A stretch of DNA of 64,000 nt from Labrys monachus (GCF_030814655.1 NZ_JAUSVK010000001.1:1817501-1881500), one strand, 5' to 3'; counted from the first letter of the stretch, positions 54,701 through 63,659 are shown. Translations and numbers: made by a program. Notes: a model not told the origin generated them from the letters alone.

Positions 54701-54863
54701 GGACCTTCGCTCTCCGCGAGCTCCCACGGTCGTTTGAAACCTTTGCCGATAGCAAGCGAGAGACCGCACCCCCCGCCGGGGCTGCGGTGCCCCATGCATC
54801 CGCGCCCTTCGGGGTACGGCGGAATATCGATGTGGACTTCGACCCGATGAGGAGATGGATAAG

Positions 54864-56534
54864 ATGTCAGGCACACTGACCCTCAACAAGATCACCGCCC
54901 AGCGCGGCATTTCGGTCGGCGAGGCGGCCAAGAAGATCGCCGATCTCGGCTGGAACCCGTCCTATGTCCAGGAAGCGATGACCTTCCCGACGGACTACAA
55001 GATCACCAAGGCGCCGAAGGACCCGATGAAGCAGGTCCTGCGCTCCTACTTCCCGATGCAGGAGGAAAAGGACAACCGCGTCTATGGCGCGCTCGACGCC
55101 GCCCTGCGCGGCGACATGTTCCGCAATGTGGAACCGCGCTGGGTCGAATGGATGAAGCTCTTCCTGGCGATCATCCCCTTCCCGGAAATCTCGGCCGCGC
55201 GCTCCATGGCGATGGTCGGGCGGCTCGCTCCCGGCGAGGACCTGCGCACCGGCTTCACCATGCAGATGGTCGACGAGTTCCGGCACTCGACGATCCAGAT
55301 GAACCTCAAGAAATGGTACATGGAGAACTATATCGACCCTGCCGGCTTCGACATCACCGAGGAGGCGTTCGGCAAATGCTACGCCACCACCATCGGCCGC
55401 CAGTTCGGTGAGGGCTTCATCACCGGCGATGCAATCACCTCGGCCTGCGTCTACCTGACCGTGGTGGCGGAGACTGCCTTCACCAACACGCTGTTCGTCG
55501 CCATGCCCTCCGAGGCCGCCCGCAACGGCGACTATGCGCTGCCCACCGTGTTCCTGTCGGTGCAGTCGGACGAAAGCCGCCATATCGGCAACGGCCATTC
55601 CATGCTGATGTCGATGCTGAAGGAGCCGGAGAACCACCTCCTGCTCGAGCGCGACATGCGCTACGCCTTCTGGCAGAACCACGCCATCGTCGATGCGGCC
55701 ATCGGCACCTTCATCGAATACGGCACCACCAATCGCGACAAGAACAAGGAATCCTATGCGGAGATGTGGCACCGCTGGATCTTCGAGGACTATTATCGCA
55801 CCTACATGCTGCCGCTGGAAAAATACGGCATCAAGATCCATCACGACGACGTCCAGACCGCCTGGAAGCGCCTGACGGAGAAGCATTACGTCCACAAGGT
55901 CGCGCAGTTCTTCTCGGTGGGCTGGCCGCTCAATTTCTGGCGCATCGAGGCGCAGACCGACAAGGACTTCGAGTGGTTCGAGCATAAGTATCCGGGCTGG
56001 TATGCGGAGTTCGGCGAATATTGGAAGTGGTACGAGAAGCTCTCGCATCGCGGCCAGACGGTGATGACCTTCAACACCGACACCGGCTATGTCTATCCGC
56101 ATCGCTGCTGGTCGAACCTGGTGCCGTGCCTCATCCGCGAGGACATCGTCACCGACGAGATCGACGGCCAGATCTACACCTTCGGGCACGAGATCGACCG
56201 CTGGACCGCGGTCGAGGCTTTCGCCGGCGAATATCAGGGCCGCCCGACCCCGGCGATGGGCCGCTTCAGCGGCCGGCGCGAATGGGAGAGCGTCTACCAC
56301 AATTGGGACCTGGCCGACGCCATCCAGGATCTCGGCTTCGTGCGCACCGACGGCAAGACCCTCATCCCGCAGCCGCATCTGCGCTTCGAGGACAAGGAGA
56401 TGTGGACCCTCGACGACGTGCGCGGCCATGTCCTCAAGAGCCCGCTGCTGACGCTGCGCGAGATGTCGCCCGAGCAGCGCGAGGCGCATCTGGCCGAATA
56501 CCGCAAGGGTTTCACCATCAACCCCTGCCACTGA
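54864..56534 (+). CDS. prmA: Soluble diiron monooxygenase hydroxylase large subunit (Prm/Mim type)
   Basis: Catalytic alpha subunit of 556 aa of a propane/acetone/phenol-type binuclear iron monooxygenase. Expected diiron ligands are all present: E108 (PFPEIS), E138 and H141 (DEFRH), E203 (VAETAF), E237 and H240 (DESRH). The C-terminal half has PLEKYGIKIHHDDVQTAWKR and FYEVGWPLN-like SVGWPLNFWRIE typical of these subunits. ATG 54864 is preferred over 54855 because GGAG sits at the correct distance. The exact substrate cannot be fixed: propane, acetone and phenol groups share this architecture. Confidence 0.94.
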   Translation: MSGTLTLNKITAQRGISVGEAAKKIADLGWNPSYVQEAMTFPTDYKITKAPKDPMKQVLRSYFPMQEEKDNRVYGALDAALRGDMFRNVEPRWVEWMKLFLAIIPFPEISAARSMAMVGRLAPGEDLRTGFTMQMVDEFRHSTIQMNLKKWYMENYIDPAGFDITEEAFGKCYATTIGRQFGEGFITGDAITSACVYLTVVAETAFTNTLFVAMPSEAARNGDYALPTVFLSVQSDESRHIGNGHSMLMSMLKEPENHLLLERDMRYAFWQNHAIVDAAIGTFIEYGTTNRDKNKESYAEMWHRWIFEDYYRTYMLPLEKYGIKIHHDDVQTAWKRLTEKHYVHKVAQFFSVGWPLNFWRIEAQTDKDFEWFEHKYPGWYAEFGEYWKWYEKLSHRGQTVMTFNTDTGYVYPHRCWSNLVPCLIREDIVTDEIDGQIYTFGHEIDRWTAVEAFAGEYQGRPTPAMGRFSGRREWESVYHNWDLADAIQDLGFVRTDGKTLIPQPHLRFEDKEMWTLDDVRGHVLKSPLLTLREMSPEQREAHLAEYRKGFTINPCH

Positions 56535-56640
56535 GCCGATCCCTCGCCGAAAGGCATGCGGGGCCGGTCCGCCGGCTCCGCACCGCCATCCCATCATCGC
56601 CTGTCGTTTCGAAATCCTGAGATTCCGGGGAGGCTCCCGC

Positions 56641-57690
56641 ATGGGCGCGACCAATACCGTTCGGCTGCATCCGGTCGGCGTCGAGTTCGAGGTCGAGGAG
56701 AACGAGACCGTGCTCGAAGCCGCCTTCCGCCAGGGCATCGCCCTGCCGCATGGCTGCAAGGAGGGGCAGTGCTCGGCCTGCAAATGCATTCTCACGGACG
56801 GCGAGATCGAACTGAAGAAATATTCGACCTTCGCCCTCAACGAGATGGAGCGCGGGCAGGACCATATCCTCCTGTGCCGGACGCTGGCCTATTCCGACCT
56901 CGACATCGAGCTCCTCAACTATGACGAGGAGCTCCTCTCGAAATCCATCCCGGTCAAGACCATCGAAGGCACGGTCACGGGCGTCATCGATCTTACCCAC
57001 GATATCCGGCGCCTCGAGATCTCGCTCGACCAACCTCTGAAATTCTGGGCGGGACAATATGTCGACATCACGCTCCCGGGGGCAGAGGCGCTTACGCGTT
57101 CGTTTTCCATGGCAAATACGCCGGGCGAAAGCGAAAGGCTCGCCTTCATCATCAAGAAATACCCGAACGGACGCTTCTCCTCAAAGCTCGACGGGGAACT
57201 CACTCCCGGAACGCGACTCCGCATCAAGGGACCCTACGGAACCTGCTTCCGACGGGAGAACCGAAACGGAGCGGTGATCCTGGTCGGCGGCGGCTCGGGC
57301 ATGTCGCCCCTGTGGTCGATCCTCCACGACCACATCGCTTCAGGCGAGCAGCGGCCGGTCTATTTTTTCTACGGCGCCCGGACCCGCAATGATCTGTTCT
57401 ATCTCGACCGTCTTGCCGAGATCGCGGCGCAGAACCCCGATTTCACCTTCGTGCCCGTTCTCTCCCACGCCGGTGACGACGGCGATTGGCAGGGTGAGAA
57501 GGGTTTCGTCCACGAGGTGGTGGGAGCGCATCTGCGCCGTCTTGGGCTCGGCGAGGACGTCGACGTCTACGCCTGCGGGCCGGCGCCGATGATCGAGGCG
57601 CTGACCCCTGTCCTGAACATGAACGACGTCGAGGCGGAACGAACCTTCTTCGACAAATTCACGCCGGCCCCGGCCGAAGTGCCGGCGTGA
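56641..57690 (+). CDS. prmB: Monooxygenase NADH reductase component
   Basis: Electron-transfer protein of 349 aa. The N-terminal plant-type 2Fe-2S ferredoxin domain has Cys39, 44, 47 and 79 (HGCKEGQCSACKC...LLCRT). The FAD domain carries RSFSMANTPGE and the NAD domain VILVGGGSGMSPLWSIL, ending YACGPAPMIEAL. It passes electrons from NADH to the diiron hydroxylase. It is second in the operon, 106 nt after the large subunit. Confidence 0.94.
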   Translation: MGATNTVRLHPVGVEFEVEENETVLEAAFRQGIALPHGCKEGQCSACKCILTDGEIELKKYSTFALNEMERGQDHILLCRTLAYSDLDIELLNYDEELLSKSIPVKTIEGTVTGVIDLTHDIRRLEISLDQPLKFWAGQYVDITLPGAEALTRSFSMANTPGESERLAFIIKKYPNGRFSSKLDGELTPGTRLRIKGPYGTCFRRENRNGAVILVGGGSGMSPLWSILHDHIASGEQRPVYFFYGARTRNDLFYLDRLAEIAAQNPDFTFVPVLSHAGDDGDWQGEKGFVHEVVGAHLRRLGLGEDVDVYACGPAPMIEALTPVLNMNDVEAERTFFDKFTPAPAEVPA

Positions 57691-57736
57691 GGAACGACAT
57701 CCTCCAGAAGTCCGAAGACCAGCAAGGGAGTTGATC

Positions 57737-58807
57737 ATGAGCACCGTAGAGACCAGCCCGGTGAAATCGGGCGCCGCCGGCTCGGCGATATTCGCCGATT
57801 CAGACAGCCGGAAATACCGCTATTTCGAGCCGCGCAGCAAGAGGGCGACCCATTACGAGGACGTCACCGTCGACGTCCAGCCCGATCCGGAACGCTACCT
57901 CATCCAGAACTGGATCATCTCCTTCTCGAACGGGAAGGGGGCCTACAACAAGGACAACACCCAGGCGCTGAGCTCCAACTGGCACGCCTTCCGGGCGCCG
58001 GACCAGGAGTGGGAGCGCACCCATTACCAGCGCCAGTCGAAGATCGAGGCGATGGTGCAGTCGGTGATCGCCAATGGCCGCAAGGCCGGCGCCCCCAAAT
58101 CCTTCGACAAGGCCTGGGTCAAGGTCCTGCAGAACCATCTGGGAGCCTGGAAGCATGCCGAGTTCGGCCTGGGTACCTCGCTGATGCAGGCCCAGCGCTA
58201 CGGCTACACTCAGATGATCAACAATGCGACGCTGACCAACGCGTCCTACAAGCTGCGCCTCTCCCAGGACATCACCCTGTATCTCGCCGAGATCGGCATG
58301 GACATTCCCGGCTTCGACGACGAGGCGGGCAAGCGGACCTGGCTGGAGGACAAGGGCTGGCAGGGCACGCGGGAAGCGATCGAGACCATCATGGGCTCGA
58401 CCGACTATCTGGAGCAGTATTTCGCGATCAACATCGTGTTCGAGCCGCTGGTCGGCGAGCTGTTCCGGTCCGGCTTCCTGATGCAGGTCGCCTCCTCGAA
58501 CGGCGACTTCATCACGCCGGCCGTCATCTCCGCGGCGGAGGCCGATTACGAGCGCAACCTCGCCAACGCCATCGACCTGTTCCACCTGCTGGTCAACGAC
58601 GCCCAATACAGCGACCACAACCGCAAGCTGTTCCAGGGCTGGGTCGACCGGCATGCGGCCCTCGCCGCGACCGCCGCCGCGGGCCTGCAGCCGATCTGGT
58701 CGCAGCCGCACTCCAAGCCGGTGCAGTTCGTCGATTCCCGGGCGAATGCCGTCGAACGCACCAAGAAGATTCTCGGCGAGCTCGGGCTCGAACTTCCCAA
58801 GGAGTGA
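57737..58807 (+). CDS. prmC: Hydroxylase small subunit of the soluble diiron monooxygenase
   Basis: Beta subunit of 356 aa of the ferritin-like hydroxylase. It lacks the EXXH metal pairs, as expected, and has the scaffold stretches KYRYFEPRSKRATHYEDVTV, SSNWHAFRAPDQEWERTHYQ and AEFGLGTSLMQAQRYGYTQM seen in beta subunits. ATG 57737 follows GGGAG by 6 nt. It pairs with the large subunit to form the active dimeric core. Confidence 0.93.
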   Translation: MSTVETSPVKSGAAGSAIFADSDSRKYRYFEPRSKRATHYEDVTVDVQPDPERYLIQNWIISFSNGKGAYNKDNTQALSSNWHAFRAPDQEWERTHYQRQSKIEAMVQSVIANGRKAGAPKSFDKAWVKVLQNHLGAWKHAEFGLGTSLMQAQRYGYTQMINNATLTNASYKLRLSQDITLYLAEIGMDIPGFDDEAGKRTWLEDKGWQGTREAIETIMGSTDYLEQYFAINIVFEPLVGELFRSGFLMQVASSNGDFITPAVISAAEADYERNLANAIDLFHLLVNDAQYSDHNRKLFQGWVDRHAALAATAAAGLQPIWSQPHSKPVQFVDSRANAVERTKKILGELGLELPKE

Positions 58808-58812
58808 AAATC

Positions 58813-59184
58813 ATGTCCGTTGCTTCCAGGACCTCGTCGAACCAGAACATCTTCCAGAAAATGGGCGATCTCGTCTTCAGCCAGACGATCTCGCACCAGT
58901 GCGGCGTCACCATGAACGACAGCGTCGAGGCGCGCGCCATCGCCGAATTCATGGGCCAGAAGCCCAATGTGACGATCACCTACCAGCCTGCCCTGATCCG
59001 CATCGACGGCGAAGGCAAGCTCGTCTTCAAGATGGACGAGATCAGCGAGATCCTCGGCAAGGAAATGACCGCCGAGATCTTCGAGGTCAACACGTCCACC
59101 CATTACGGCCGCATGGTCCGCGTCGACGACAACACGGTGACGCTGTTCGGCGACATGGACGAGATCCGCGAATACATCGAGTAG
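58813..59184 (+). CDS. prmD: Monooxygenase coupling (effector) protein
   Basis: Small regulatory protein of 123 aa of the MmoB/PrmD family. It binds the hydroxylase and couples NADH oxidation to substrate oxidation without cofactors. Characteristic stretches are VEARAIAEFMGQKPNVTITY, ALIRIDGEGKLVFKMDEISE and a closing MDEIREYIE. It begins 5 nt after the small subunit stop. A strong hairpin follows, separating it from the amidohydrolase. Confidence 0.93.
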   Translation: MSVASRTSSNQNIFQKMGDLVFSQTISHQCGVTMNDSVEARAIAEFMGQKPNVTITYQPALIRIDGEGKLVFKMDEISEILGKEMTAEIFEVNTSTHYGRMVRVDDNTVTLFGDMDEIREYIE

Positions 59185-59208
59185 TCCCGGCCGTCTCTCC
59201 CGGAGCCT

Positions 59209-59249
59209 GGGGCAGGGCCGCGGCAGCGGCCGCCGCTCTGCCCCCTTTT
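59209..59249 (+). terminator. Strong hairpin with T-run between coupling protein and amidohydrolase
   Basis: GGGGCAG (59209-59215) pairs with CTGCCCC (59238-59244), followed by CTTTT. An inner stem GGCCGC/GCGGCC lies between them. This is the most terminator-like structure in the operon and may partly uncouple accessory genes from the four enzyme subunits. Confidence 0.65.
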
Positions 59250-59315
59250 CCCGTCTTCGTGTTTCACGCGCCGCGGCGCCGCCGGACATCCGCCGCCCCC
59301 ATTTCGGAGACCACC

Positions 59316-60338
59316 ATGTTCAAGACCCCCTCTGGCGAAGAGATCTTCGTCGTCGACGGCCACACCCATTTCTGGGATGCGAGCCCGGAGAACCAGCGCA
59401 ACGTCCATGGCAAGCAGTTCATTGAGTGCTTCTACGCCTATCACAAGGCGCTGAGCCCCAAGGAACAGCTCTGGCCGCTGCCCCAGTTCGAGAAATACAG
59501 CGCCGAGCAGATGTATAACGACCTGTTCGTCGACGGTCCCGACGACATGGCGATCGTCCAGTCGACCTATCTGACCGAATTTTACAAGAACGGCTTCAAC
59601 ACGATCGACCGCAACGCCGAGATCGCCCGCAAATACAAGGACCGCTTCATCGTCAACGGTTCGTTCGACCCCCGCGACGGCGAACGTGCGCTCGAATACA
59701 TCCATTACATGAAGGAAACCTTCGGCATCAAGGGCGTGAAGCTCTACACCGCCGAGTGGAAGGGCGATTCCCGCGGCTGGAAGCTGAACGACCCCGGCGC
59801 CTATCGCTGCTTCGAGCTGTGCGAGAAGCTTGGCATCACCAATGTCCACGTCCACAAGGGCCCGACCATCATCCCGCTCGACAAGGACGCCTTCGACGTC
59901 CACGACGTCGACCACGCCGCCACCGATTTCCAGGGCCTCAACTTCATCGTCGAGCATTGCGGCCTGCCGCGCCTCGACGATTTCTGCTGGATCGCAGTGC
60001 AGGAGACCAATGTCTTCGGCGGCCTCGCCGTGGCGTTGCCCTTCATCCACAGCCGCCCGCGCTATTTCGCCGAGGTGATCAGCGAGCTTCTGTTCTGGGT
60101 CGGCGAGGACAAGATCCTGTTCGGCTCGGACTATGCGATCTGGACGCCGCGCTGGCTGGTGGAGAAGTTCTGGGCCTTCGAGATCCCCGAGGACATCAAG
60201 CAGGAGCGCGGCGTCGACCTGACGCCGGAAGCCAAGCGCAAGATCCTCGGCCTCAACGCCGCCCGGCTCTACGGCATCGACATCGAGAGCCAGAAGGCGA
60301 AGCTGTCGGGCGAGCCCGTCGCCGTGGCGGCGGAGTGA
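59316..60338 (+). CDS. Amidohydrolase-family (Amidohydro_2) protein
   Basis: TIM-barrel metal hydrolase of 340 aa. Metal-ligand candidates are HxH in VVDGHTHFWDAS, the histidines of VHVHKGPTIIPLD and FIVEHCGLPRL, and the Asp in ILFGSDYAIWTPRW. Genes of this type follow prmABCD in several propane-oxidising bacteria, but their function is unknown. Hydrolysis or decarboxylation of a product or inhibitor, or a non-enzymatic role in hydroxylase assembly, are both open. It overlaps the next gene (TGATG). Confidence 0.87.
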   Translation: MFKTPSGEEIFVVDGHTHFWDASPENQRNVHGKQFIECFYAYHKALSPKEQLWPLPQFEKYSAEQMYNDLFVDGPDDMAIVQSTYLTEFYKNGFNTIDRNAEIARKYKDRFIVNGSFDPRDGERALEYIHYMKETFGIKGVKLYTAEWKGDSRGWKLNDPGAYRCFELCEKLGITNVHVHKGPTIIPLDKDAFDVHDVDHAATDFQGLNFIVEHCGLPRLDDFCWIAVQETNVFGGLAVALPFIHSRPRYFAEVISELLFWVGEDKILFGSDYAIWTPRWLVEKFWAFEIPEDIKQERGVDLTPEAKRKILGLNAARLYGIDIESQKAKLSGEPVAVAAE

Positions 60339-61129
60339 TGGCGATGGGCGCCTCCGTGCGGACGGACCGCGTGGCCGAGGTCTGGGCGCGGCTCGGCGAG
60401 GTGACGGATCCCGAACTCGACGAGCCCGTCACCGATCTCGGCTTCGTCGAGACGGTGGCGGTCGACGGGGAGGGCGGGGTCGACGTGGTCTTCCGCCTGC
60501 CCACCTATTGGTGTTCGGCGAACTTCGCCTTCCTGATGGCCGACGACATGCGCCTGGCGGTGTCGTCGCTGCCCTGGGTCCGGGCGGTGCGCCCGCAGTT
60601 GCAGGACCACATGGTCGCGGCCGAGATCAACCGGGGGGTGCGGCTCGGCCAGTCCTTTGCGGAGGCGCTCAAGGATTTCGCCGCCGGCGAAACGCTCGAC
60701 GAGGTCCGGGAGAAGTTCCGGCGCAAGGCCTTCGAGCGCCGCCAGGAGGCGGTGATCCTGGCGCTGCGCGCGGCGGGGCATGACGACGCGGCGATCTGCG
60801 GCATGAGCCTCGCCGCCTTCGACCGCGCCGATCTCGGCGAGGCCGAGGGCGGCTACCAGAAGCCGCGCTACCGGGCCCTGCTGGTCGCGCGGGGCCTGGC
60901 GGGCGAGCGTGCCTTCGTCACCTATAACGGCCGCCCGATCGCGCCGCACGAACTCCCGGCCTATCTCCAGCGGCTCAGGGCGGTGCGCATCAACATGGAG
61001 TTCAACAGCGTGCTGTGCCGGGGGCTCCTGGATGCGCGCTACAAGGAGATCGATGCCGATTTCGGCCTTGCGTGCGGCAGCGGCTGCACGCGGCATGCGC
61101 CGGCCGACGCCATTCGTGAAAGCGCGTGA
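60338..61129 (+). CDS. MIP18/DUF59-domain protein (metal-sulfur assembly factor-like)
   Basis: Protein of 263 aa. An N-terminal MIP18/PaaD-like domain has EVTDPELDEPVTDLGFVETV and RLPTYWCSANFAFLMADDMR with a conserved Cys. The C-terminal part is of no recognised family and carries three further Cys (LCRG, FGLACGSGCTRHA). Related proteins help build iron-sulfur or iron sites, so it is a candidate metallation factor for the diiron or 2Fe-2S component; that is inference from family and location. Its start overlaps the amidohydrolase stop. Confidence 0.8.
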   Translation: MAMGASVRTDRVAEVWARLGEVTDPELDEPVTDLGFVETVAVDGEGGVDVVFRLPTYWCSANFAFLMADDMRLAVSSLPWVRAVRPQLQDHMVAAEINRGVRLGQSFAEALKDFAAGETLDEVREKFRRKAFERRQEAVILALRAAGHDDAAICGMSLAAFDRADLGEAEGGYQKPRYRALLVARGLAGERAFVTYNGRPIAPHELPAYLQRLRAVRINMEFNSVLCRGLLDARYKEIDADFGLACGSGCTRHAPADAIRESA

Positions 61130-61154
61130 ACGACTGTGCAGCAACGACCGCGCA

Positions 61155-61303
61155 GCCCCTCATCCTCACCTTCTCCCCGCATGCGGGGAGAAGGAGCGGC
61201 AGGCGTCGTGAATCGATCCGCGAGAAGCGAGGCCGGCCGGCATTTCTCGACGTCGACGTCCCCTCTCCCCGCTTGCGGGGAGAGGATAGAGGTGAGGGGC
61301 AGC
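61155..61303. repeat. Paired hairpin repeat, family B copy 4
   Basis: The left module is CCTTCTCCCCGCATGCGGGG and AGAAGG after CCCCTCATCC. The right, inverted, is CCCCGCTTGCGGGGAGAGG with GGTGAGGGGC. It separates the DUF59 gene from groEL within the likely operon. Confidence 0.75.
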
Positions 61304-61384
61304 GTCACCCAACCGATCTGAACTGAGAATGACGGGACCGGCCCCTGCCGTCCCCAAGACGTGAAATCCAAGGGAGTGAAAGCC

Positions 61385-63016
61385 ATGCCGAAGATCCTGT
61401 TGCACGATGACGAAGCCCGGCGAGCATTGGCGCGGGGCGTGCAGAAGCTGGCCAGGGCGGTCGAGCCCACGCTCGGTCCCAAGGGCATGAACACCATGGT
61501 CGACCGTCCGATCGGCACCCCGATCGTCTCGCGCGACGGCGTCACCATCGCCTCCGAGATCGAACTGCCCGACCGCTTCGAGAATATGGGCGCCCAGGTG
61601 GTGCGTGAGGTCTCCATGCAGACGAACGAGGTCGCCGGCGACGGCACCACCACGGCGATGGTGCTCGCCAATGGCCTGATCCAGGGCGGCGTGGCGGCGC
61701 TCGAGCGCGGCGCCAAGGCGGTGGACCTGTGCAAGGGCATCGACATGGCGGTCGAACTCGTGGTCGAGACCCTGCGCAACTCGGCCATCGCCGCCTCGGA
61801 CCGCAAGACCCTGCAGGCGGTGGCGACCATCGCCGCCACGGATGCCCATCTCGGCGGCCTCGTCGCCGAGGCGGTCGAGCGCGTCGGCCGCAACGGCATC
61901 ATCAGCTCGGATTACGGACTGACGACCAATACCACGCTGGAGGTCGTCGAGGGCATGTCGTTCGACCGCGGCTATCTCTCCCACCATATGGTGACGGATG
62001 TCGAGAAGATGGAGGTCGTCCTCGACGAGCCCTTCATCCTGCTCACCGACCTCAAGATCATGGCGCCCGCCGAGCTCGCGGGCATCCGCAAGGCGGTTGC
62101 CGAGACGGGCCGGCCGCTCGTCATCGTCGCCGAGGAGATCGCCCCCGACGTGGTGATCACCCTGCTCGGCAACGGCAATCGCGGCAAGGTGCTGGTCGTC
62201 CACCCGCCGGAATACGGCCATTGGCGCAAGGCAATGATGGACGACCTCGCCATCATCACCGGCGGGCGCGTCATCGCCCGCGATCTCGGCGGCCGGCTCG
62301 ACCAGGCCGGCCTCGCCGATCTCGGCACCGCCCGGCAGGTTCGCTCCAGCGCCCGCGAGACGGTGATCATCCGCGGCGGCGGCGACGAGGCGGCCATCGC
62401 CGCCCGCCGCCAGCAGGTCGCCAGGCAATATGACCTCGCGCCCCCGAACATCGAGCAGGACAAGCTGAAGGAGCGCCTCGCCAAGCTCTCCGGCGGCTCG
62501 GCGGTGATTCTGGCGGGCGGCGTGACGCCGGTCGCCCAGAAGCGGACGATCCAGCTGATCGACGATGCGCTCAGCGCCACGCGCGCCGCGGCGGAAGAGG
62601 GCATCGTACCCGGCGGCGGCACGGCGCTCGCCCAATGCGCGGCGATGGTGACGAAGACGCTCGGCAACATCAACGGCGATTTCGGCGTGGGCATCCGCCT
62701 CGTGCGCGAGACGCTGTCGCGGCCGGCGGCCTTCATCGCCCGCAATGCCGGCCATGACGCGGACGCCGTGGTAGCCGACCTCCTGAAGGCGCCGCCCGGC
62801 ACCGGCTTCGACGCCGCCAAGGGAGCCTTCACCGACATGGTCGCCGCCGGCATCGTCGACCCCGTCCGCGTCACCACGGCGGCCCTGCGCAACGCCGCCT
62901 CGGTCGCCACGCTGGTGCTGACCACCAGCACGCTCGTCGTCGACATACCCGAATTCTCCGATCCGACCGCCGGCCCGGCGCTGGGCGGCGGCGCCGAAAA
63001 GCTCGGCAGAGCGTGA
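61385..63016 (+). CDS. groEL: GroEL paralogue dedicated to the monooxygenase
   Basis: Type I chaperonin of 543 aa. ATP-site residues are kept: TLGPKGMNTMVD, SRDGVTIASEIE, the GDGTTTAMVLA loop and DDALSATRAAAEEGIVPGGG. The C-terminus ends ALGGGAEKLGRA and lacks the GGM repeat. Propane, acetone and phenol monooxygenase loci of mycobacteria and proteobacteria carry such paralogues (MimG/PrmG), which are needed to fold the large subunit. ATG 61385 follows GGGAG; no groES gene is adjacent, so it must use the housekeeping GroES or none. Confidence 0.92.
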   Translation: MPKILLHDDEARRALARGVQKLARAVEPTLGPKGMNTMVDRPIGTPIVSRDGVTIASEIELPDRFENMGAQVVREVSMQTNEVAGDGTTTAMVLANGLIQGGVAALERGAKAVDLCKGIDMAVELVVETLRNSAIAASDRKTLQAVATIAATDAHLGGLVAEAVERVGRNGIISSDYGLTTNTTLEVVEGMSFDRGYLSHHMVTDVEKMEVVLDEPFILLTDLKIMAPAELAGIRKAVAETGRPLVIVAEEIAPDVVITLLGNGNRGKVLVVHPPEYGHWRKAMMDDLAIITGGRVIARDLGGRLDQAGLADLGTARQVRSSARETVIIRGGGDEAAIAARRQQVARQYDLAPPNIEQDKLKERLAKLSGGSAVILAGGVTPVAQKRTIQLIDDALSATRAAAEEGIVPGGGTALAQCAAMVTKTLGNINGDFGVGIRLVRETLSRPAAFIARNAGHDADAVVADLLKAPPGTGFDAAKGAFTDMVAAGIVDPVRVTTAALRNAASVATLVLTTSTLVVDIPEFSDPTAGPALGGGAEKLGRA

Positions 63017-63164
63017 TCGACGGCGGCGATGTCGCAACGGGATACTGCCCCGGGGTCGCCGGATGAGGTAGAATGGCTGGATGCGGAGCTCCGGGTCCGG
63101 CGGAAAAGAGGCGGCTGACAAGCCTCGGGATCGGCAACCGGCCGCAGAATGGGAGGAGGACGAC

Positions 63165-63659
63165 ATGGTCCACATCATCTCCAAGCGCGATGGACCGCGA
63201 AAGGAAGACGTCGAGATCAGGAGTTTTCTCGACCGCAACCGCGCCACGATCGACGGCCTCGCCGATCGGCTCACCGGCGGGGCCTGGCGCGAGATGCGCA
63301 ATCCCAAGCCGCCGCAGCAGCCCGATCCTTCGGGAACCCTGTGGTTCACGCCGCCGAGCCGCCCGCAGGAGGCCGAGCCCTATGTGCGCATCAGCCTGAA
63401 CGGCCGGGTGGTCGTCGCCGATCTCGCCACCGGCCGCCAGCTCCAGTTCCTCGGTGCCGTCGCCGGCAGGGGGGAGGGGCGGCATTTCGCCCTCGCGACG
63501 CGAGAGAACGGCTTCTTCGAGCCGATCGAGGCGGAGGCGGGCTGCGCGCTCGCCGATCTCGACGGTGTCCTCCTGCCGGACGGCGAGGCGGAGGACATGC
63601 TGAAGCAGGAGATCGCGGTCCGGCTCGGCCTGGCGCCGGCGCGGGAGGGCGCCGGGTGA
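63165..63659 (+). CDS. Uncharacterised protein of the monooxygenase locus
   Basis: Protein of 164 aa with no recognised family, start fixed by GGGAGGAGGACGAC before ATG 63165. It is soluble, with charged N-terminal MVHIISKRDGPRKEDVEI, a proline-rich section (NPKPPQQPDPSGTLWFTPPS) and a beta-rich middle (RISLNGRVVVADLATGRQLQ). No signal peptide. It lies between the GroEL paralogue and the second activator gene, so a regulatory or assembly role in the same system is possible. Confidence 0.7.
   Translation: MVHIISKRDGPRKEDVEIRSFLDRNRATIDGLADRLTGGAWREMRNPKPPQQPDPSGTLWFTPPSRPQEAEPYVRISLNGRVVVADLATGRQLQFLGAVAGRGEGRHFALATRENGFFEPIEAEAGCALADLDGVLLPDGEAEDMLKQEIAVRLGLAPAREGAG

Larger units (their letters stand above)
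54192..54863. other. Control region and leader of the monooxygenase operon
   Basis: This 672-bp stretch holds no convincing gene. It contains upstream activator repeats (54376-54440), a consensus sigma54 promoter (54540-54555) and a terminator-like hairpin within a leader of about 300 nt (54664-54700). Confidence 0.7.

Noticed and set aside
54515-54850. Small genes in the monooxygenase leader
   Set aside because: Open frames here have no properly spaced ribosome site or family motif and cross the hairpin region.
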